Assembly: GCF_000006445.2 (NCBI RefSeq)
Contig: NC_006046.2
Coordinates: forward strand, 248,001-312,000
Direction: 5' to 3'
From: Debaryomyces hansenii CBS767
Lineage: Eukaryota > Ascomycota > Pichiomycetes > Serinales > Debaryomycetaceae
DNA length: 64,000 nt
This document shows positions 11,101 to 18,906 of this stretch, one piece after another (position 1 is the stretch's first letter; each line of letters begins with the position of its first letter). The translations under genes and the position numbers were made by a program. The notes beneath the pieces were generated by a model. The model did not search any database. It saw only the letters and a program-made list of their open reading frames with translations, and was not told where the DNA came from.

Positions 11101-11713
11101 AGATTTCGGATTAGCAACCAAATTGCCAATATTAGAAAAAGATTTTGATCTAGAGGGTGATAGAAACTATATTGCCCCTGAATTAATTAACGATAAAATT
11201 TATACTCCGTTCGCTGATATATTCAGTGTCGGGTTAATTATTTTAGAAATTGCAGCAAATATAATATTACCAGATAATGGCTCACCATGGAGAAAATTAA
11301 GAAGTGGTGATTTATCCGATGCCGGGAAATTATCTAGTGATAATATAAGTGATTTCTTGCAACACCAAAACTTTTCTTCTTTAACGTCTTACAATTCGTC
11401 TGATTCGTTGTTGCATCACAGTCACCTACAACATAAACAGTATCAACATTTACAGAATCATCATCAACATCACCAGTTATTCAAGAAAATTGATGTGAAG
11501 CATCTCATACCTTCTTGGGCACCAGAATTTTTAGTGTCAAAAGATACTAACAGTTTAGACAAGTTGGTGAGTAACATGCTTAAGCCAAATCCATTTGACA
11601 GGCCTAACACGAAGATGATTTTGGAGAGTGAAGAGTGTACGACCATAGAGAATAGAAGGAAGGCCGGTGCCACTATCTTCGAAGGCGAATTTGGGCCAGG
11701 TGATGAAGATTAA
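8156..11713 (+). CDS. SWE1: Wee1-family Cdk inhibitory kinase Swe1
   Basis: This 1185-residue protein has a long, Ser/Asn-rich regulatory N-terminus (about 1-820) and a C-terminal kinase domain. Visible kinase elements are a Gly-rich loop (LGAGEFSIAYE, about 832), FAIKK with the ATP-binding Lys, the catalytic loop HLDLKPANIF (about 962), and the DFG of IGDFGLATK. HLDLKPAN and EGDRNYIAPE are Wee1-type features. Swe1 phosphorylates the inhibitory Tyr of Cdc28/Cdk1 and delays mitosis when budding or septins are disturbed. The kinase domain holds a His/Ser-rich insert (about 1075-1115). The start is the ATG at 8156; the frame runs further 5' but only from a TTG. Codon 958 is CTG where human WEE1 has Ser (IHS), evidence for CUG-Ser decoding. 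Confidence 0.95.
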   Translation: MNYQRPPISAGANTTPSNRSSQSTTQTSEQDDSSSDGMDFLTPKSTAKNMVKTPKSTARTPKNTVKTQQAKRSFNYHQPSSNQLDYFANNHFSRSFNSLILDDIKDELSASGKKKINKSPPFNVKHDYYGDNDSLDDCIEDDDKPVTFDSDINDTKADTDVNDTRADDDFDNTQAYQSPTLKEIKPKKLFRRDGTHNTSTDPDVSSNSQQSSIKRSFKFLNLSIDSSNKALDLYGTGTSKILEDDVDYISDLNEIGAPFVNSPITSRNAATSVSPVNAYSPRENKTPLNKFKRPHQLVSQSPSPSSQKYLTSKHSFYTQHQHQSQNESLSNSVSNSIQNSLPNSGGNSFLNLNSYFNSNSLTFNIDQAPSTSSAPTSTLNKTGVYSPSKLGGKGFKMFKNADKDAIISPNRSIGRSQFDNPEIPNHELHSDNDVNRPSTSLGIFESNKLLPLSASYKQAMRSKKPLPTGNKLRKTNSIKSPFTAMDLHPNYSSNLGFEYYNLDNLDIMDLDDDSPSKTKKIPKSASANSAPNSIQIYKDTEAEMLRNKKKLKNYDLNKDPVYNDDKENAGSLKLLKKASYQFVKPLQTAFRSTGLVKKNSVNHNLNDASQRKLPPETPIKKHPMATLDTTCTTIHNTSPIGNGNNKEFKASNLSNVVSSAHDETTAFDDNLELSIEIGRNVSHVANNDSNSSFFKISSAQGSSKNILLNADNDLDLDLELNDIIPETPTKSVKKSHSIPANFSPISYNNSSSVNATKSKLVDLKKFKDFSNEPSTPTYHLHNPIIKIEKSSSSNMLDSITSSQQTLCNEISEKPTKIDDHLMNKFGMKNIKYLGAGEFSIAYECSFQDQKFAIKKTKKPVYGKLERKAIMREIEALRVLSSVKDNEMVNLQEQDEGKENLVYFIEAWDFNNFFYIMTEYCEGGTLFEFLEEHKNYKLDEFRIWKILIEILNGLKFIHLNNYLHLDLKPANIFITFEGYLKIGDFGLATKLPILEKDFDLEGDRNYIAPELINDKIYTPFADIFSVGLIILEIAANIILPDNGSPWRKLRSGDLSDAGKLSSDNISDFLQHQNFSSLTSYNSSDSLLHHSHLQHKQYQHLQNHHQHHQLFKKIDVKHLIPSWAPEFLVSKDTNSLDKLVSNMLKPNPFDRPNTKMILESEECTTIENRRKAGATIFEGEFGPGDED

Positions 11714-12041
11714 CTTAGTTAGGGTATGATAGAATATGTATGTGTATGCAACCCATTTCACTTAATAGAGATTTTTTTATTCAATTCTACGGATGCAAAA
11801 CGTAACTTAATTTCGTGTAATTAAAACTAACACTCATATAGATAATTAAAACATAATTAAAGATTTTAATTCTGAGCTAAACAAAATAGATGTAAACTTT
11901 AAAAATTCCTTCACAAAAAAATATGTGAAAACGGAGATGCTAGAATATAAAAAATCATAAAAAAACAAAGGTCTGTTCTTTTCAACGGTACAAGCCCTTC
12001 GACGAACACTAATTCAGTAAATCTAAATTACAGCACACTGC
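11714..12041. other. Convergent 3' region between SWE1 and COX5
   Basis: This is an AT-rich intergenic region between two convergent stop codons. It has several A-rich runs and presumably holds both polyadenylation regions. Nothing else is recognised. Confidence 0.5.
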
Positions 12042-12494
12042 TTATTGGATTTGAGAGTATCCAGTGAATGGGTTAGCATTCTTAGATTTCAAGTATTCGT
12101 CAGACTTTTCTTGCCATTCTCTGGTTAAAGTTTCTGGTGGTGGAGCAGCAAACATTCTAGTGAAGGCGAATAAACTAACTCCAGATCCCAAACCAATAAC
12201 GACACCCCAGAAAACCTTGGCCTTGTCACCTGGACCGTACAATGGCTTTCTTGGACCCCACTCACCGAAGGAGATGTAGTATGCAGCCTTCTTTTCGGCA
12301 GGGGTCAATTCTTGCCATGGTAATTCCATTCTGGTCTTTAATTCTTCTATCATGGTAGTTTGATCCTCCTTTGGTAAGGTTTCCCATCTTGAATCTAATT
12401 TAGAGACGTAAGCATTTGATAATGCTCTTGGGACACTTTTAGAAACGGTAGATTGGTTACGAATAGCTAACCTTTGAATAGATTGACGGAACAT
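12042..12494 (-). CDS. COX5A: Cytochrome c oxidase subunit 5 (Cox5a/COX IV family)
   Basis: This 150-residue nuclear subunit of respiratory complex IV corresponds to mammalian COX4. The N-terminus (MFRQSIQRLAIRNQST) is a basic matrix presequence. The family block WETLPKEDQ...LKTRMELPWQELTPAEKKAAYYISFGEWGPR is intact. A single transmembrane helix (VFWGVVIGLGSGVSLFAF) is followed by the intermembrane-space tail PPPETLTREWQEKSDEYL. The length matches yeast Cox5a (153 residues). A consensus Hap2/3/4/5 site lies 141 bp upstream, as expected for a respiration gene. Only one copy is visible, so the Cox5a/Cox5b isoform switch cannot be judged. Confidence 0.96.
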   Translation of the reverse strand: MFRQSIQRLAIRNQSTVSKSVPRALSNAYVSKLDSRWETLPKEDQTTMIEELKTRMELPWQELTPAEKKAAYYISFGEWGPRKPLYGPGDKAKVFWGVVIGLGSGVSLFAFTRMFAAPPPETLTREWQEKSDEYLKSKNANPFTGYSQIQ

Positions 12495-13433
12495 TATGAC
12501 TTCTATTATGCTGTTAGTAAATTGTACGGTTTCGAACGAAAGTTTAAGGTGTGAAAATTTAATGCTATGAGTTTGATGTGCTTTTGTGTTTGTTCTCTGG
12601 CCTAAACACCTCCAGTTACCTTAAAACGAGTTTTTGATTGGTTAGTGATAATTGAGTCATGGACGACCTGGCCTGATTTTTTGGTTCCATGTCAAAATCA
12701 ATAGGACAGCACTTTGGAAGTCGTTATTGACGCCGCTGGGGCATAAATGTAGTTATCCAGCACTTTGTAATACACTGGCCCAAATTGAACAAAAAAACTG
12801 AGTAGAAATCAGGCCATGTCTCCCTTGATGACGCTTTTCTTCACACAAACAATCCAGCATCAGGTCTAATATTTGGTCATTTTGCATTGTTTATATGTTC
12901 TCTTACATATTTAAGCCAACGTGAGACATTAAAGTGAGTTGAGGGTTTGGGCGATACAATTGGCGTTCACAATAGTCGATACTCTATCGAAGTGGTATAA
13001 TTAATTGCTCACAGGAAAAAGTGCAATTTCTCCAGAAACATCGCCTAGGGTATGATCATCAATAACACAGCATTGAACGTATTTACCTTGGTGAATATAC
13101 ATACCTGTCTCAAATTCTTTTGTTTAGAAAATATAATAAACAAATCCTGCTGGACGACTTTTGATGGTTTAGTTCTTGAATTTCACTGGTAAAAAAAAAG
13201 TTATGTGAGGTCGTGCGATTTTCCCAATTATATAATATGGTCTACGGTGATTGCAACTATGGGCTTTAACGTCTATTACTGTCAATATGTAAGAAGCTAT
13301 ACTGTTGATGTAGATTCTACTGTATTGTGGTGTATTTGTTACTATACATATGGATGATAGATAGGTCCTGGAATCGAAGTGATTAGGTGTATTCACACGT
13401 GATACATGACATCTTGGTTACTAGCTTGAGTCA
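12495..13433. other. COX5 upstream region and HPM1 3' flank
   Basis: This 0.94 kb region holds the COX5 promoter with its Hap-complex site. The distal part (12850-13430) has no recognised element. A 75-codon minus-strand frame at 13169-13396 has no domain or compositional support. No tRNA or snoRNA was recognised. Confidence 0.5.
12635..12642 (-). promoter_or_regulatory. Hap2/3/4/5 (CCAAT-binding complex) site in the COX5 promoter
   Basis: Read in the direction of COX5 the sequence is ACCAATCA, a full match to the ACCAATNA consensus for the Hap complex that activates respiratory genes. It lies 141 bp upstream of the COX5 ATG, the usual distance. Confidence 0.6.
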
Positions 13434-14546
13434 TTAGAGGTAGGTTAATGTGACCAATGATCTCTTTAACTGGGAGTCATGGATCTCATTGACATCTATG
13501 GAGAATCTTTCCAACTTCTTATTTTTTAAATAGGAGACAAATTCGGTGACGGAGCCACCAACACCGAAATAGAAGTTCTTGGAAGCGATCAAGCACGACG
13601 ACTTCGGGACGTTGGATTGAGTCAAGATGTCGATTAATGATTCAGCCACAATCGGTAAAGATTCCGGCGAATAGATGGTTTCAGAGGTAATGATAAGGTC
13701 GATTGGGGTACCGCTCAAAAGGGTATTGAATTGGCGACCCCATGAGCCAGAGACGAACAGCAAACCAACATTGTATTCAGACAACTGGCTCACAAATTCG
13801 TCGATCAAGGCCTCCGTTATCAACACTTCGTCGTTGTTTAACATTGGAGCATCGGTTTCTGTGCTTTGATCGGCCGCCGACTGGGATACACATAATTCGT
13901 GCAATTTCGATGGTTCTAAAGTGGATGCCCAGTGAATAATCAAATTGGGTACTGTGACTAGTCTAAGCACGTCGTAGTTAAAGTCTGATAGTATATAGTT
14001 TGCGCCGGTCTTATCTTGGGTTTGGAACCGTTTCATAAACAAGAAACATGTAGGTAATGCCGTTCCACAGCCAAACTCCAAAAGATTATTATAATTCAAC
14101 TTCCCATTATTTATCATGGTCGATAATTCATCTACCATATCGTACGAGCATTCCCAACTCTTGAAACCACCTTCATAAACATTTTTCTTCAAATCTACAA
14201 CATTATTGTCGCCAATTAAAACATCATTGGTAACACCGTTCTTGGCTGAATTATTATCGTCCTCACACATGATTTGATGCTTAACATCAAATAATTCACG
14301 ACGATATATGATATTCTGCCCTATTGGGGTAGTATAGTTATCAAACGTGAGCCTGACGCCGTTCAATGTATGCAAAATGGATTCTAAGGAGTGAAACTTA
14401 GGATATGATGATTCGTCAATCGTTCCCGATAACTTATCCAACGGATTTTCGTTCAGCATAGAAACTGATACGTTATTCACATTAGCCGATTCTTCTATAT
14501 CATCGTCACTGAAGTCGTCGTTAGTAAAGCCAAACGAAAATGACAT
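13434..14546 (-). CDS. HPM1: Protein-histidine N-methyltransferase Hpm1 (METTL18 family)
   Basis: This 370-residue protein has a seven-beta-strand SAM-dependent methyltransferase fold. The diagnostic entry segment VYEGGFKSWECSYDMVDEL is followed by the SAM-binding motif I LLEFGCGTALP. Later come the ILSDFNYDVLRLVT strand and the IDLIITSETIYSPESL strand, as in METTL18/Hpm1 enzymes. Yeast Hpm1 methylates a histidine of ribosomal protein Rpl3 (uL3) and affects ribosome assembly and fidelity. The N-terminus is acidic (FTNDDFSDDDIEES), a common feature of this family. The start is the first ATG and the length is close to yeast Hpm1 (377). The gene is divergent from PFK26. Confidence 0.92.
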   Translation of the reverse strand: MSFSFGFTNDDFSDDDIEESANVNNVSVSMLNENPLDKLSGTIDESSYPKFHSLESILHTLNGVRLTFDNYTTPIGQNIIYRRELFDVKHQIMCEDDNNSAKNGVTNDVLIGDNNVVDLKKNVYEGGFKSWECSYDMVDELSTMINNGKLNYNNLLEFGCGTALPTCFLFMKRFQTQDKTGANYILSDFNYDVLRLVTVPNLIIHWASTLEPSKLHELCVSQSAADQSTETDAPMLNNDEVLITEALIDEFVSQLSEYNVGLLFVSGSWGRQFNTLLSGTPIDLIITSETIYSPESLPIVAESLIDILTQSNVPKSSCLIASKNFYFGVGGSVTEFVSYLKNKKLERFSIDVNEIHDSQLKRSLVTLTYL

Positions 14547-15765
14547 GGCTACTACTCTATAATAAACTTCATAATCATCTCATCGCCAATTTTTCTCATC
14601 CATTTATGCGAAGTTTGATACCAGAATACTAATTCCAGTTTCTATTCTCTTAGTACGACTCTTTGTCCAAATAACGCCCAATAACCGAGTCTCTATCCAT
14701 TGGGAACGTCTCCCATCTATATACCTCCCATTATTTGATTTCTACGTACTATAAGTGCCTTCCATAGGACTCTTGGTTATGTGCAGGTTATATTTAAGGG
14801 CATTGGGTGCAAATAACCACCCTTAGGAGCATACACTTAGCGTTTTGTCTATAGCTACAATGTTGTGGATATCACACGGTATGTCCATGGATGTGATAGA
14901 TTGAAGAATTAACTCTGATTCATCAACACTAATACGTCTAGAGGTGACGATTATTGCCACAAACAACTCCTTCCAATCAAATGACAGATTTACACATCCA
15001 CCATCAATGTGTAACATCTACCGTAACCTATCTCTGATGTACGTTTTACAGTGTTACGCATCTAAGACCATATTTTTTAGCTTACGTTAAATTATCACAA
15101 TTTGCCAAATATTATCAAAAATTACCAAAATTACCGATTTGTGACACATCCCAGAATTTCTGCTCCCACTCTACTTTCTCTAAGTGAATTACCACCCCGT
15201 TACTTATCATCCCCTCCTCCACCCGGGTTCCTCTATTTGGCAATCAATTGCTCTTCAACCAGAGACGTAATGTCCTTGCAGCAATCTCTAGCAATACACC
15301 TCTACACCAATTCTATCAATCCGATGTATATATCCCCTCTTCACCAGTTTTTGAGAATATCCGCGCCTACGCAGATACAATCGCAAATCAGCCAACTACA
15401 CAGATTAATGAACATGCGACATTAGAGGACTAGCGATCTAAAATACGCTATTTTGAACCTGTTCGTATCTACCCCTACGTAGTTGATCTACAAGCGAATT
15501 TATCTTCCGCGTACCCCGAGACCCCGTTCACCCCGTTCACCTCGTTACCAATTCTCACTGTGCTATGACTCTTAGGCCCAGTAGCAATCACACAGACCAT
15601 GTCATCGGTTTAGTGGATCGCTAAAAGAAACGACACAAAATCTGCCAAATAGTCCGAAGCTATGTGCAGTACAGTAACATCGATTTTTAGATTAGCCATA
15701 GCGGAACCCTACTGACCATTGTTGAAGTAAACATCTTGGCTAAGTTACATTAAACCGATATCAAT
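14547..15765. other. Divergent HPM1/PFK26 upstream region
   Basis: This 1.2 kb non-coding region lies between two divergent starts. It holds open frames of up to 107 codons (15102-15425) with no family signature. Around 15090-15130 there is an AT-rich near-repeat (ATTATCAAAAATTACCAAAATTACC). A block at about 15520-15545 repeats CCCCGTTCACC. No RNA gene is recognised. Confidence 0.5.
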
Positions 15766-18582
15766 ATGTCATCAGGTTCAAATATGTCTGCTAATGGATC
15801 GAAGTCGTTGGCGATCCCTAAGGAGCAGGAAAGAGGAAGACCGAAATCTAATTCAATTTCCAACGCCTTGCTACATCATCATCGGGAACGAGGAAATGAA
15901 AAGAAAGTTTCATTTTCAACGTTCGAAAACAACTCCAGTCAGATTTTTACGCTGACTTCCAACTCATCGAGTGACGACGATTATCATTACTACGGGTCGA
16001 GCGAACTGTACCCCAACGATTCCCACGAAGGGATATCCACGGCACCAAAGGGGAAAGGACATCAACAAGATAGTTATAGGAAGGAGAGCAGCCATTCGCC
16101 ACCACAGCATCATAATTTTTCGCCGGTACGCAAGAATTCGTTGAAGAAGTTGTCATCGTATCCGGGAGAACGAATGGGGGTGTCGCAGTCGTTGGACTCT
16201 CAGTTACTAGAAGGCCGCAACGCAGGAAGTTCACCTTTGCCCGAATTCAACAAAAGACCGTTGACAGACACACCTATAGTGTCGGGGGTTGCTTCGCCAG
16301 TGACGCGGGACCAGTCGAGTGATTATGATGAAACAGACGATGATGAGGCGAAACATGACTCGCCAATGTTGAAGACCAAGAATATATCACACTTGAACTT
16401 GACAGACTTGGACGATACTTCATTGAGAAGGGGCTTAAAAGCACCAAATCCACACGAGAACAATAAATCGGAATCCATATCTCCCATGACGGTGAATCAA
16501 CCGAAGAAAGACGGGGATGCAACGCAGGCTGACGGGCACAAACAGGAGGATTTCCAGACACTCAGGATTAATAAAGAAGAAAAGGAGGACCTATTGCAAG
16601 ACGTCCCATTGGATATGAAGAGGCAATTCGAAAAGACACCTTCATTAGAACACTTGAAAAATCTTTTGTTGACTAAACCTCCTCCACCAGCACGCAAAAC
16701 TTATACTTTGAACATTCCAGGTCAAACATCATCAAAAACTTCTCCCGATGGCCATATTGCCTCTGTTGATGTGGGGTCTAAGTTGGTTATTGTGATGGTT
16801 GGGTTGCCTGCTAGAGGTAAATCATATATCACGAATAAGTTGACTAGATATTTAAATTGGCTTCAGCACGATTGCCGTGTGTTCAATGTTGGTAATACTA
16901 GAAGAAAAGATAAAGAAAATAACGCCGGGCCTGAAACTAATCCTTTACCAGATACAAACACCCCGAATAACGAGACCAATACCCCTCCGTCGCATTCGAC
17001 TAAGACGACTCCTGCCACTCATACTGCCGATTTTTTCAGCCCGGATAATAAGAGTACGAATATGCTCCGTGAAAAATGGGCAATGGATACTTTGGATCAA
17101 TTATTGAATTATGTTATTGATGGCTCTGGTTCTGTAGGTATTTTCGATGCTACCAATTCTACAAAAAAGAGGAGAATGAAAATTTTAAAGAAGATTAAGG
17201 AGAGATCAAAAGGTGAATTGAAAGTGTTATTCTTGGAAAGTATTTGCTCTGATCCAGCAATTATTGAATCAAATATTAGATTAAAATTGTCTGGTCCAGA
17301 CTACCATTCAATGGATCCTGAGGTAGCATTAAAAGATTTCGTTGGTAGGTTGCACAATTATGAAAAGGCATACGAAACCATTGATGATGCAGAAGAATCA
17401 ATTCCTGGTTTCCAATATGTTAAGATGATTGATGTTGGTAAGAAGGTTGTCAGTTATAACGTCCAAGGGTTTTTAGCGTCCCAGACTATTTACTTCCTAT
17501 TGAACTTCAATTTATGCGAAAGACAGATCTGGATCACAAGACACGGGGAAAGTGTTGACAATCTTTCTGGAAGAATTGGTGGCGATTCTAACTTAACGAA
17601 GAGAGGAGAAAGTTTTGCTAGAACATTGCTGAGGTTCATGAATTTCCAGAGACAAGAATTCCGCAAGCAGCAATTAGAAAGATTTTCCACGAGGTTGGAA
17701 TTGAGGTATAACTCGATCTTCGACAAAGAGAACAACCAAGAAACCAGGGTTGATAGCATACCATCGGAACCAAACTTTTGTGTGTGGACTTCAATGTTAT
17801 ATCGTGCCGTGGAAACAGGTCAATTTTTTGACGAACAATTATTTTCTATTAAAGAAATGAGAATGTTGAACGAGTTAGGTGGTGGTAAATTTGAAGGCAT
17901 GACTTATAATGAAATCCAGAATAGATACCCTAAGGAATTCCAATCAAGATTGCATAATAAATTGAGTTATAGATATCCTGGGGTTGGTGGTGAATCTTAT
18001 TTAGATGTTTTAACCAGATTAAGACCACTCATAACAGAAATCGAAAGAACAACGGATCATTTATTGATTATTTCTCACCGCGTTGTGTTGAGGATTTTGT
18101 TAGCATACTTTCTCAATCTAGACAAGTCATCAATCGGCGAACTAGATGTTCCGCTTCATACGTTATATTGCTTGGAGCTGAAGCCTTACGGAACTGACTA
18201 CCGTATGTACGAATACGATGAAGGCTTAGATTGGTTTGTCAAAGTTGAACCAGAGCACCAAAAGAACCTAAAGGAAGTAGGGGTAGCCTTCAAAGAGAGA
18301 AAGTACTCGGTGGTTCCTACTGCCCCACCATCCAGTTCTTCCAAGAAGCTGAAGGATAGAACTTTTAGTAACAATGCTCGCAACTCCAACTCTGATGCGT
18401 TTGGCTTAAGAAGAAGCTCCAGTTTCGGTTCCAGACCGGTTGGAAACCTCACCTATTCTTCGTATCACAATAATGATCAGGCTGCAACAGGAGATCAAAA
18501 CAGTACCACAAGCAATGATCATGTGCGAAATAGGATAAGTTCTAAAAAATTAGAGGATTTGAATAAATTAAGAAAACCTTAG
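15766..18582 (+). CDS. PFK26: 6-phosphofructo-2-kinase/fructose-2,6-bisphosphatase
   Basis: This 938-residue enzyme controls fructose-2,6-bisphosphate, the activator of phosphofructokinase-1. The Ser-rich N-terminus (1-320) is regulatory. The kinase domain begins about residue 340 with the P-loop GLPARGKSYI, then a species-specific Asn/Thr/Pro-rich insert (about 385-430), then FDATNSTKKRR. The histidine-phosphatase-like domain starts with ITRHGESVDNLSGRIGG. His593 is retained at the phospho-acceptor position, where Saccharomyces Pfk26 has lost it. SHRVVLRIL supplies the second His. The overall arrangement is Pfk26-like, but an active bisphosphatase half is chemically possible here. The C-terminal 150 residues are Ser/Asn-rich. 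The start is the first ATG of the frame. A paralogue elsewhere cannot be excluded. Confidence 0.92.
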   Translation: MSSGSNMSANGSKSLAIPKEQERGRPKSNSISNALLHHHRERGNEKKVSFSTFENNSSQIFTLTSNSSSDDDYHYYGSSELYPNDSHEGISTAPKGKGHQQDSYRKESSHSPPQHHNFSPVRKNSLKKLSSYPGERMGVSQSLDSQLLEGRNAGSSPLPEFNKRPLTDTPIVSGVASPVTRDQSSDYDETDDDEAKHDSPMLKTKNISHLNLTDLDDTSLRRGLKAPNPHENNKSESISPMTVNQPKKDGDATQADGHKQEDFQTLRINKEEKEDLLQDVPLDMKRQFEKTPSLEHLKNLLLTKPPPPARKTYTLNIPGQTSSKTSPDGHIASVDVGSKLVIVMVGLPARGKSYITNKLTRYLNWLQHDCRVFNVGNTRRKDKENNAGPETNPLPDTNTPNNETNTPPSHSTKTTPATHTADFFSPDNKSTNMLREKWAMDTLDQLLNYVIDGSGSVGIFDATNSTKKRRMKILKKIKERSKGELKVLFLESICSDPAIIESNIRLKLSGPDYHSMDPEVALKDFVGRLHNYEKAYETIDDAEESIPGFQYVKMIDVGKKVVSYNVQGFLASQTIYFLLNFNLCERQIWITRHGESVDNLSGRIGGDSNLTKRGESFARTLLRFMNFQRQEFRKQQLERFSTRLELRYNSIFDKENNQETRVDSIPSEPNFCVWTSMLYRAVETGQFFDEQLFSIKEMRMLNELGGGKFEGMTYNEIQNRYPKEFQSRLHNKLSYRYPGVGGESYLDVLTRLRPLITEIERTTDHLLIISHRVVLRILLAYFLNLDKSSIGELDVPLHTLYCLELKPYGTDYRMYEYDEGLDWFVKVEPEHQKNLKEVGVAFKERKYSVVPTAPPSSSSKKLKDRTFSNNARNSNSDAFGLRRSSSFGSRPVGNLTYSSYHNNDQAATGDQNSTTSNDHVRNRISSKKLEDLNKLRKP

Positions 18583-18906
18583 TACTTATCCGCTTACCCA
18601 AACCTCACATCTTCAATTCTTATGTATATTTACCGTATAGTTCTCGGATCTTGTGTAAAAAGTCTTTAATTTGCATATTGTATTGAAAGGTATATACATC
18701 CTGCATAATATATTATATCCCAGCATTCTTTTTTCTTCTTGTATTACAATGGGAATCGTAAACATTTGATAAAGGAAGCATAGTAGATATATCAGGCAAT
18801 CAAACGTCACTGAAGTATTGGAAGCAGTATATTAGGTTTAGGATTATATATATATATATAATATACTGCAAGTGAAGGATATACTTTCCTATAATATATT
18901 AATAAA
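18583..18906. other. PFK26 3' flank and VAC7 promoter with TA run
   Basis: This short intergenic region lies between tandem plus-strand genes. A (TA)8 run at about 18845-18860 lies 47 bp before the VAC7 ATG and is followed by further TATA-like sequence. It may serve as the TATA element. Confidence 0.5.

Noticed and set aside
13169..13396. 75-codon minus-strand ORF in the COX5/HPM1 gap
   Set aside because: No domain, signal or bias; the length is expected by chance.
15102..15425. 107-codon ORF upstream of PFK26
   Set aside because: No family signature. It overlaps another frame of similar length, and its low-complexity Ser/Pro/Leu content looks non-coding.
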